From assembly GCA_949825065.1 (NCBI GenBank), contig OX463842.1, positions 6,785,723 through 6,849,722 of the forward strand: a stretch of 64,000 bases of DNA, in the 5' to 3' direction. This DNA is from Odontocerum albicorne (taxonomy: Eukaryota; Arthropoda; Insecta; Trichoptera; Odontoceridae). Below are positions 53,720-62,939 of the stretch, one piece after another (positions within the stretch are counted from its first letter, which is position 1; each line of letters starts with the position of its first letter). Made by a program: the position numbers and the translations under genes. The notes under the pieces are model-generated. The model saw nothing but the letters and a program-made list of their open reading frames with translations, made no database searches and was not told where the DNA came from.

Positions 53720-54635
53720 ATTCCTATCAATTTATTGCCAATTTTAAATGTCTGAATTATGACAAGACTGATGTCATAATCGAAAGACAAAATTAGCAAG
53801 TTAAATCGCTCAACTTTATGCCTGTTTTTAGTCAGTGTAATACTAATTCGAATAATGTAAACTATGAAACATATAGAGACATCTATTGAGATGATGAATA
53901 AATAGTATATGTTAATATTATAGTATACAGATATTATATAATTTACAGAGATTTACCTAAAAGCTTCGCATGACAGTCGACATGTGTTTCTAATACAGGG
54001 TTGTCAGTTTTGCGTTTTACTTATTTAACCGTTGTTTACTTACTTATTTAACCGTTAAATTTTGAAAATATTTTATAGTTACATTATTTACTTTCCGTGC
54101 GTTATTAAAATAATTCATATTTTCGTGTTACTTGTACTTTTCATTCTATCAAATATTTTATTAATGCAAGTTTCTGTATTTTTTGTGATTACAGCGCTGT
54201 GACAACCCTGACATTTTTTTTAAGTTTTAGTTGTGCTTTTTCTCAGTGAAAGGCGGCACAAACGACATATATTGTACATATTTTGTAAGTGTTCATAATA
54301 TCCTTTGAATATATCATATATACAAAAAAGATAATTCTAACGGCATCTAAACCGCGATTTTGCTCGTTAAGAAATTTAAGTCGACGAAGGTTAGTTTTAC
54401 AGTACACATATTAGGTTTTATTTTTGCTAAAAAAATTCACGGCCCTCTGGCATCAGTCATACCTTGCGGCACTTAAAGGGTTAAAGACGTAACCAATCGA
54501 CAATTATATGTGACCTAAAATAAAAGAGCCGAATTGCGGACACAATTGGGCATAAACCCGATTATCTCACGCTTACTACCAGAGAAAATAACGGAATATC
54601 AAATCAAGAGGTAAAAAGGTTTTTAACGCCAAAGA
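53720..54635. other. No gene; possible TTAA element end
   Basis: AT-rich. At about 54470 the sequence GCGGCACTTAAAGGG followed by TTAA looks like the end of a TTAA-type MITE, and TTAACCGTT near 54027 or 54047 could be a partner. Too weak to define an element. Confidence 0.3.
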
Positions 54636-54639
54636 TAAG

Positions 54640-54984
54640 GAAGATTATTTACAAAAGATTAGTGCAGACTTGGGTAAATGGCGGCCCGCAGTGAAGTTTT
54701 ATCCAGCCCGTGGAGGCAAAAATATAATTTTAAAAAATTCGCCGCTTTGTTAATAAACCGAAATGTTAAGAAAAATTTATAAATAATATTGGGGCACCAA
54801 TTTCTAAGTTTGACCCTGATAATCTGAATTTATTTAATTTTGCATTGATACAATTTTTTACTTGCAAAACGTGTGGGGGGGGGAGGTCGTACCAGGATTT
54901 ACCCCTTGCGGTTTCTTATTGTGGCCCGCGGCCAAAAAACCGCTGCCAATGTGGCCCGACAACCAAAAGATTTGCCCACCCCTG
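54640..54984 (-). mobile_element. hAT-type element end
   Basis: Read from the right it begins CAGGGGTGGGCAAATCTTTT and GGTTGTCGGGCCACA, with several more GGCCC-type words within 330 bp. This is the Tip100/Zaphod-like hAT end style, as at 43817. A run of G occurs at about 54876. No coding sequence was recognised. Confidence 0.55.
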
Positions 54985-55108
54985 GATTAGTGTATGTGAA
55001 ATAGAATGTGGTTGTGAAAGTATAAGAGTATATATTTGAATGGCACAAAGAAACACAGGCACTAGAATACAACAACTTAAGCTTTATCTAAATATTTTTT
55101 AGAATTTT

Positions 55109-56730
55109 CAAACCATACAATAGATACGAATCATAATCAAACCATACAATGGAGACGACTCATAATCAAACCATACAATAGAGACGAATCATAATCAAAC
55201 CATATAATAGAGACGAATCATAATCAAACCATATAATAGAGACGAATCATAATCAAACCATATAATAGAGACGAATCATAATCAAACCATACAATAGAGA
55301 CGAATCATAATCAAACCATACAATAGAGACGAATCATAATCAAACCATACAATAGAGACGAATCATAATCAAACCATACAATAGAGACGAATCATTATCA
55401 AACCATACAATAGAGACGAATCATAATCAAACCATATAATAGAGACGAATCATAATCAAACCATACAATAGAGACGAATCATAATCAAACCATACAATAG
55501 AGACGAATCATAATCAAACCATACAATAGAGACGAATCATAATCAAACCATACAATAGAGACGAATAATAATCAAACCATACAATAGAGACGAATCATAA
55601 TCAAACCATACAATAGAGACGAATCATAATCAAACCATACAATAGAGACGAATCATAATCAAACCATATAATAGAGAAGAATCATAATCAAACCATACAA
55701 TAGAGACGAATCATAATCAAACCATACAATAGAGACGAATCATAATCAAACCATACAATAGAGACGAATCATAATCAAACCATACAATAGAGACGAATCA
55801 TAATCAAACCATACAATAGAGACGAATCATAATCAAACCATACAATAGAGACGAATCATAATCAAACCATACAATAGAGACGAATCATAATCAAACCATA
55901 TAATAGAGACGAATCATAATCAAAGCATACAATATAGACGAATCATAATCAAACCATACAATAGAGACGAATCATAATCAAACCATATAATAGAGACGAA
56001 TCATAATCAAACCATACAATGGAAACGAATCATAATCAAACCATACAATAGAGACGAATCATAATCAAACCATACAATAGAGACGAATCATAATCAAACC
56101 ATATAATAGAGACGAATCATAATCAAACCATACAATGGAGACGAATCATAATCAAACCATACAATAGAGACGAATCATAATCAAACCATACAATAGAGAC
56201 GAATCATAATCAAACCATACAATAGAGACGAATCATAATCAAACCATATAATAAAGACGAATCATAATCAAACCATATAAAGAGACGAATCATAATCAAA
56301 CCATACAATAGAGACGAATCATAATCAAACCATAGAATAGAGACGAATCATAATCAAACCATACAATATAGACGAATCATAATAAAACCATATAATAAAG
56401 ACGAATCACAATCAAACCATACAATAGAGACAAATCATAATCAAACCATACAATAGAGACGAATCATAATCAAACCATATAATAGAGACGAATCATAATC
56501 AAACCATACAATGGAGACGAATCATAATCAAACCATACAATAGAGACGAATCATAATCAAACCATATAATAGAGACGAATCATAATCAAACCATATAATA
56601 GAGACGAATCATAATCAAACCATACAATAGAGACGAATCAAAATCAAACCATAAAATAGAGACGAATCATAATCAAACCATATACAGAGACGAATCATAA
56701 TCAAATCATACAATAGAGACGAATCATAAT
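55109..56730. repeat. 29-bp satellite array, about 56 copies
   Basis: The unit is AATCATAATCAAACCATAC then AATAGAGACG. Variant units (TATAATAGAG, GGAGACG, 27-28-bp units) are scattered. There are no spacers, so it is not a CRISPR-like array. It ends in a flank TTTGAAAGCTAGTTAAGTT that is itself repeated after the second block. Confidence 0.92.
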
Positions 56731-56846
56731 TTGAAAGCTAGTTAAGTTAAAGTTAGGCGTACTTTACAAAAAAATATACAAAACAATGAATTTAGAAAAA
56801 AATATATGTATGTGGAAATATGTAAATTAGAATGTGCTTGTGAAAG

Positions 56847-57123
56847 AGAGACGAATCATAATCAAACCATATAATAGAGACGAATCATAATCAAACCATA
56901 CAATATAGACGAATCATAATAAAACCATATAATAAAGACGAATCATAATCAAACCATACAATAGAGGCGAATCATAATCAAACCATACAATAGAGACGAA
57001 TCATAATCAAACCATATAATAGAGACGAATCATAATCAAACCATACAATAGAGACGAATCATAATCAAACCATACAATAGAGACAAATCATAATCAAACC
57101 ATACAATAGAGACAAATCATAAT
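56847..57123. repeat. 29-bp satellite array, second block, about 9.5 copies
   Basis: Same unit as the block at 55109. It is preceded by AGAATGTGCTTGTGAAAG and followed by TTTGAAAGATAGTAAAGTT and GTTAGGCGTACTTTAC. Both flanks also border the first block, so array plus flanks was duplicated as one unit and one array then changed in length. Confidence 0.9.
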
Positions 57124-57254
57124 TTGAAAGATAGTAAAGTTAAAGTTAGGCGTACTTTACAAAAAAATATACAAAACAATTAATTTAGAAAAATTTTATA
57201 AATGTGGAAAAAATACAGTTGTAATTTAAATTATAAAATACAACATATTTTTCG

Positions 57255-58140
57255 GTATATCAGGGTGTCCCAAAAATATATATACACACTTTAAATGATT
57301 ATACACTCAGTTTTTGTTAACCCTTTAACGGGCATAAGCAGAAATCGGTCGCATATGCGACCACCCTTATGATTATACTTATAAGGATTCATTTTCTTAA
57401 TGAAACGTTTTTAAGTAACACAAATGTCAACTTGGCAAATGTAGTGGACGGGCAGAGGTCTTATTTAAGACGGATCGTAGTGAAGTTAGCTGCATGTTCA
57501 GTAGCAACGATCTAAACATCCGGTCAATTTATTGTCAAATATGTAAATAGGTATTATAAGTAAATCACCATTCATTATATCTCATATAAGAATTGTATTT
57601 CCTACTACAACCTTAACTTAGATATTATTACCTAAACATTCATTGGTCACTTTTGCGACCACTGACATGACCCCTGGGGCACAGCTCTCATATGCGACCG
57701 CATCATTTCAAAACAAAATAATTTTTAAAACACATTTTCGAAGAAATAAAGTTGATTTGATACACATAATAATGATGTATTCAACAAAAAACTCAATATC
57801 TCAAAAATAAAAACTTGCCCTATAAAGAAATGGTTGGTTGAAACTTTAAATTAAAGAAAACAAGTGTAGATTTTTTTAAATTATCGCAAGTATTCAAATT
57901 GATGACCATTCTGGTCCATGCATTGCTGATAATGTGAAATCGCAAACATCACGAATCATTTGTTTTTTTGTATTAAGGGGCATTATATTTCAATGGCTGG
58001 TCTCAATTTATTGACTGTTGCCCGTTTTGTGTCATAAATTTTATCTGAGTCTCCCATAAAAAAGTTCATTGGCGTGTGATGTTTGGGGAGCACGGAGAGT
58101 ATTCAATTGCATCTATGTCAAAATACAAACAATAGAAACT
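57255..58140 (-). mobile_element. Decayed Tc1/mariner-superfamily element
   Basis: Near 57263 CAGGGTGTCCCAAAAATA is a common terminus of such elements. On the minus strand at 57890-58120 decayed coding reads DSDKIYDTKRATVNKLRPAI and FAISHYQQCMDQNGHQFEYL, matching the C-terminus (WGYxKxxVY, then MxRCxxxxGxHxE). Sequence between the two (57318-57840) begins TTAACCCTTTAACGGGC and may be an inserted TTAA element whose other end I could not place. Confidence 0.45.
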
Positions 58141-58375
58141 GGCCCATCTGGAATTTAAAATATCCAGAAATGGTGCTGACTATCATGTACTCGTACTTAC
58201 TGATTTAAGGTCAAGGTGTAATTATATGTCTAGGAAATTATACAAACGTTACATTAAAAACAGTGCAGTAACGTAACCTCTGAAAAGAGTGCTAAAACGA
58301 ATTTGGAAGAGTAACAGAGTGACAATGGTGCAGATACGGTCAGTGTTATTGTGGATTATTTATCTTTAGTTTATG
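58141..58375. other. No recognisable feature
   Basis: Short interval between a decayed transposon and a MITE, with nothing identified. Confidence 0.5.
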
Positions 58376-58379
58376 TTAA

Positions 58380-59017
58380 CCTTTCCCTTCCTGTGCTAAA
58401 AAAATCCGCCCGTTCCGGTGATGTGTATTCAATACACATAAAAAAATTAACGATTGAAAATCGGAAAAATAAGAATATTCATAGCCGATCGCTTAAATTA
58501 ATTAAATATGAAGTCAAAAGTGATAACAATTGAAATTTTATTGCTGAAAGCATGAAAAAAACATCGGCTGACGTTCACAAAACGGGTAAAAAGACCACCT
58601 CAGATGAATGCGATAGAGCGACTGAGACGGACTTACAATGTGTATGTTATACCTCGAAGGAAGAAATACAACTGCAAACTGAGATTCTATTAATTGCGTT
58701 CCCATATACCGAAGTACAGTGAGAGTGAGACGTGAAAAGCGTCACTTCCTCACCCATAGCGGTTTTTAGAATGAATATACCTACGTCACACACTGGCACA
58801 CGTTTGGTTGTATTGGTGAATTTATTCCCGATTTTCGCAAAATATCTCTTATGTGGCCGATAGGTGCTAATTATTATTAATATTTCTTTTTCATTCAATG
58901 CGTAAATGTATTACGGAGGGATACCTAAAATCTGAAGCCAGTATTTATTATATTTATAGAGATATTAAAGTTTTTAGAAGCAATGTGTACTAGTTACACA
59001 TCACAGAGAAGGAAGGG
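58380..59017. mobile_element. TTAA MITE, copy P6
   Basis: 638 bp between TTAA at 58376-58379 and 59018-59021. The ends are CCTTTCCCTTCCTGTGC and CACAGAGAAGGAAGGG. Same subgroup and orientation as P1 and P3. Confidence 0.85.
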
Positions 59018-59188
59018 TTAATATCCCAATAATTAATTATTCCGATATCCAATACAGTAAGACTAAATTGGATAGACTTACAATATTTAAGCCAACTTAT
59101 TTGGAGGAAATTCTCGCTTATATAATTGCAATATTTAATTTGGTCACCCCCCTTTTGTGATCTCTCTAGATACGATTTAATACACCGA

Positions 59189-59261
59189 GGTGCATGGTCA
59201 TGCGGTAACGTACAGGACTTCTGTGTGGAAGGTCGCCTGTCTGAACCCCGCGCTGTGCACC
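59189..59261 (+). other. tRNA-like sequence, possible SINE head
   Basis: GGTGCATGG at the left pairs with TGTGCACC at the right as an acceptor-like stem. GGTCATGCGGTAACG resembles an A box/D arm, and GTCTGAACCCCGCGC a mutated T arm. The 73-bp length fits a tRNA. The T-loop departs from GTTCGAA, so it is more likely a tRNA-derived SINE head or pseudo-tRNA than a gene. Confidence 0.35.
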
Positions 59262-59545
59262 TTTCTTCGAATGACACAGACATTTTTCCGTCTATTATTC
59301 GGGGTTTTAAGGATACCTATGACTTCGATCACATCTCTTCATTAAAAAACAGGAAAAACATGCCGGTGTGCTCCGATCCTCCCCCTTCAGGTATGCCATC
59401 GGATCCAGTGCACCGGTTTGGCCGATGAGTTTTCTGGTGTGCAACAGCTTATTCACTTGAAGAGGCGAAAAAATAAAGTAAACGAAAACTCCACGGCACC
59501 GTTTTGCTTTCCACCTGAATTGACGTTAGAATGGTGAGGGGACTC

Positions 59546-59585
59546 CGTCGTTGCAGGACCTCAACTACGAGGTCCAGCAACGACG
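59546..59585. other. Strong hairpin
   Basis: The left arm CGTCGTTGC-A-GGACCTC and right arm GAGGTCC-A-GCAACGACG flank a 6-base loop, AACTAC. There are sixteen base pairs with one A:A mismatch. It is GC-rich against an AT-rich background. Function unknown. Confidence 0.6.
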
Positions 59586-59799
59586 AAAAAATACCCAGAA
59601 CTATGGAAAAGAAGCTTCAGTACTCCAATACTTAAATCTAGTAAAAACCAAAATGGGAAAGTTATAGACCATGTCGAAGCTATCTTAGTTGTTTTAAATA
59701 AATATTTTAAATTTTTATGGCCCCCCTTTTTATGGATGTTTTTTTATCTCTCAACAATACGGTTTCACAATTTACCCAAATGAGGGTGTTTAATTAAAA

Positions 59800-60330
59800 C
59801 ATTATGAAAAGGTTAGTGGTAAACTTCCAGGTTGATAATGTTTACGCTGATTTCAGTAAGATCTTTGACCAGGTCAATCATGTATATATTATTATCGACT
59901 AAGCTGTCGGCTGTTGGGATTTTTTAATATCTTTTAAAATGAGTTGAAAATTGTCTGCGCGATAACTGGTGAGGGTGAACGATTTCAAGTCGCAGCCTTT
60001 TAGAGCAATATACGGGGTGCCGCAAGGATCACATCTTGTTCCTTTGTCTTTCAAAATATTTATAAATGTTATTTCAATCAGGCTGGAAAAGACGAGTTCG
60101 TTTTCTTTCTCGTTGAAATAAAAGTTTTGAAAGTTGTTAATAATTTAAGGTATCTCCATAACTGGTGGTGCCAGAATGATATTTCTCTTAATATAAAAAA
60201 ATATATGTGATAATAACTTTTACAAGCAAATAGGCACCAGATCTCTACGTCTACAGTATCAATAGCAAACCGTTGAGGAGGGTCACAGAGGACAGAGATC
60301 TGGTAGTGTCTCTTGACTTGGTATGTAGCC
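59800..60330 (+). mobile_element. LINE RT domain fragment (jockey/CR1-type)
   Basis: The plus strand shows DNVYADFSKIFDQVNH (RT motif with the first catalytic aspartate), then TGEGERFQVAAF, and YGVPQGSHLVPLSF-like residues with frameshifts. Later NNLRYLHNWWCQNDISLNIK and KPLRRVTEDRDLVVSLDL appear. This is the only stretch here where the jockey/CR1-type catalytic RT region is visible. Broken by several stops. Confidence 0.6.
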
Positions 60331-60419
60331 AAAGCCCAAGAAAAAATACGTTTGCGAACATATGTCTTAAGCAGAGAAATATGTATCATGTGGTAAGATC
60401 ATATGAGGAATGAGACGGC

Positions 60420-60625
60420 CCATCTTCGGATGCTGCACCAGCCTAAATCCAGCACAATAAGACTATAACAGACTCGACAAATCGGATGACCATACTATAA
60501 CATACACTAGTGTAACGGTAGAGAGATTCACAGTCTCGGCATAGCATGAAAGAAATTGAGAGTTGGAAGGTAAACCGACCAGAATGGAGGAGATTTATGA
60601 CATTCCTGTATTGAATTGAGCGCAT
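60420..60625 (+). mobile_element. LINE fragment, C-terminal
   Basis: KEIESWKVNRPEWRRFMT with an upstream decayed frame is the end of a LINE polypeptide. Short and degenerate. Confidence 0.4.
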
Positions 60626-60674
60626 ATATTGACGATGATGATGCTGTGAAGGTTAAAGCTTTTATTAAAGTTTT

Positions 60675-60880
60675 CTTCTTCTTTCCAGTGTCATGTCAGG
60701 TCCCCCCAACGATGAATATCACCTGAAAGTAGACATCTTTGTCCCCGGCAACCCTAAAAAGATCTCCGACGACCCTTATGCCAGTCCAATCACGTATATT
60801 GCGGAGCCAGGAGATTTGTCTCCTGCCAACACCTCTTCGGCCTTTTATTTTGGCTAGGATGATCAGGTGCAGTAATTTGT
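60675..60880 (-). mobile_element. LINE-A fragment
   Basis: On the minus strand it matches the last 200 bp of the LINE-A coding region (RRGVGRRQISWL-like, then DWTGI and a GDM-type end), closest to 10037-10392 by order and sequence. Confidence 0.65.
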
Positions 60881-60884
60881 ACTT

Positions 60885-61075
60885 GCTTTGTATAATAAAA
60901 ACAAATTTGGTATAATAAGAACAAACTTAGTATAACGAGAACTAATTTGGTATAACGAGCACAAACTTCGTATAATAATAACAAACTTGGTATGGAGAGC
61001 AAAAAATGAACTAGCGATTTTGATTTCTTTTCTTAAGAATAAAATAATAAAGTTTTAGATCATTCAAAAACAGAT
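60885..61075. repeat. Inverted-repeat arm with 19-20-bp minisatellite, left
   Basis: About six units of TTGGTATAACGAGAACAAAC-type sequence are followed by GAGCAAAAAATGAACTA and an A/T-rich stretch ending TTTAGATCATTC. The same elements in reverse complement and reverse order lie at 61685-61930. Confidence 0.7.
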
Positions 61076-61585
61076 TTTGTGAATGAAGTCTTTATTACGA
61101 ATAGAATGAAAAGTTGTTTTCATAAAGTATTATTTTATTAAATTTGTACAGAATTTCTCGGTGTAAATATTTAGCAAAATATACGATAATAGAAACATAA
61201 GAACACGAAGAGTGGTTGTCCACGTTAACATAAACCAGACAACGGGGACCCTTCTGTTATTAATGCCAATGTAATGTTATTTTGATGACTTATGGCCAGT
61301 CCGCTCCTGGACTAATGGCCACTGAATAAAATCCCAAATTCGTCATAATTTTCAGAAAAGCTCACGAGTGCCCTTTAAATTTTATTCCAGTGTTTCGTGG
61401 CAATTTAAGATGAATTATGAATTTAACAAATTATTAAACGAGAACTTGTAACACTTGCGCTAATTTTATGGCAGCATTTTTTTAATAAGGTAATTGATTT
61501 ATATTTCATAAACATATTTACTAAAAAAAACTTTCTTCAACGTTTTTTTTAAATTCTTACGAAAATAAATAAAAAATCTTAGTTC
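61076..61585. other. No recognisable feature
   Basis: Spacer between the two minisatellite arms. No motif recognised. Confidence 0.5.
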
Positions 61586-61589
61586 ATTT

Positions 61590-61930
61590 TTTGCTCGATA
61601 TATACCAAGTTTGTTATCATTATACCAAGTTTGTTTTCGTTATACCAAGTTTGTTCTCGTTATACCAAGTTTGTTCTCGTTATACCAAATCTGTTTTGGA
61701 ATGATCTAAAACTTTAATTTTTTATTCTTACGAAAATAAATAAAAAATCTTAGTTCATTTTTTGCTCTCTATACCAAGTTTGTTATCATTATACCAAGTT
61801 TGTGCTCGTTATAGCAAATTTGTTCTTGTTATACTAAGTTTGTTCTCGTTATACCAAGTTTGTTCTTATTATACCAAATTTATGTTTATTATACCAAATT
61901 TGTACTTGCTATACCAAGTTTGAACTCAAT
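61590..61930. repeat. 19-20-bp minisatellite, right, two blocks
   Basis: Units of TATACCAAGTTTGTTCTCGT occur in two blocks (61605-61695 and 61775-61925). Each is preceded by CGAAAATAAATAAAAAATCT and TAGTTCATTTTTTGCTC. The second block plus its left flank is the inverse of 60885-61075. Confidence 0.85.
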
Positions 61931-61969
61931 AAATTTTCTTATATAAACTTGTTTTTTTAGTGTTTGTGG

Positions 61970-62575
61970 TGAGACTTTTACACTGTAAAGTACAGAGAGA
62001 CTTTTACACTGTGTTTGTCAAGAGACGTCCTTTGTTTTCATCGTGTGATCAACGCTGAACGTCGTGGTCTTCTGATATGTCTTAAACTTGACGCACCACC
62101 TGTCTCCATCTCTTCCAGTCTAAATCCATGCTAAATTCAGCGCTTAAAGGGGATCCTGTTAACTCTTTAACTGACTTTTACACTGTAAAGTACAAAGAGA
62201 CTTTTACAATGTGTTTGTCAAGAGACGTCCTTTGTTTTCATCGTGTGATCAACGCTGAACGTCGTGGTCTTCTGATATGTCTTAAACTTGACGCACCACA
62301 CCTGTCTCCATCTCTTCCAGTCTAAATCCATGCTAAATTCAGCGCTTAAAGGGGATCCTGTTAACTCTTTAACTGACTTTTACACTGTAAAGTACAAAGA
62401 GACTTTTACAATGTGTTTGTCAAGAGACGTCCTGTGTTTTCATCGTGTGATCAACGCTGAACGTCGTGGTCTTCTGATATGTCTTAAACTTGACGCACCA
62501 CCTGTCTCCATCTCTTCCAGTCTAAAGCCATGGTAAATTCAGCGCTTAAAGGGGATCCTGTCAACTCTTTTCGTC
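61970..62575. repeat. 200-bp tandem repeat, three copies
   Basis: Equivalent GTGTTTGTCAAGAGACGTCC words lie at 62011, 62211 and 62413. The unit includes GGGGATCCTGTTAACTC and CACCTGTCTCCATCTCTTCC. Read on the minus strand the unit resembles a LINE polypeptide end, so the array probably grew from a LINE 3' fragment (the neighbour at 62576). Confidence 0.85.
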
Positions 62576-62720
62576 TATCTCAACTATCTTCACGATCACT
62601 TATCCAGATTTGTATCACTCTTCCTAGCAAAATGTCTAAAGTACGTTAGAATTATTTTTCTGCATGTTGTCGAAAGTCTTTCAGTAATCTCCAATTATTG
62701 GATGCTAGATACGTAGGTGC
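62576..62720 (-). mobile_element. LINE fragment, C-terminal
   Basis: Decayed YFRHFARKSDTNLDK on the minus strand matches the YFGHVARKN block of 24295-24490. Confidence 0.45.
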
Positions 62721-62939
62721 TACTTGCAGTCAATGGGACACAGACACTTTTACTTCGTATTTTCGAAGAAGCGTCCAATCATACTCACTTTTTTTATTCT
62801 CCAATAACTTAAGACACTAAAAAATACCCTGTGACTTACTAGACATGCCTTAATGGTATTATTCTAGATAGATTTTTTGAAGTTTCATTATATTACTGAA
62901 TTTGTAACAAAAAAAATAGCAAAAAAGGTAAGACTGGTC

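Noticed and set aside
55109..57123. Regular short direct repeats resembling a CRISPR array
   Set aside because: The 29-bp units abut without unique spacers and the context is a eukaryotic transposon-rich region. It is a satellite.
57318..57840. A third TTAA MITE starting TTAACCCTTTAACGGGC
   Set aside because: A matching inverted right end with TTAA could not be located, so boundaries cannot be defended.
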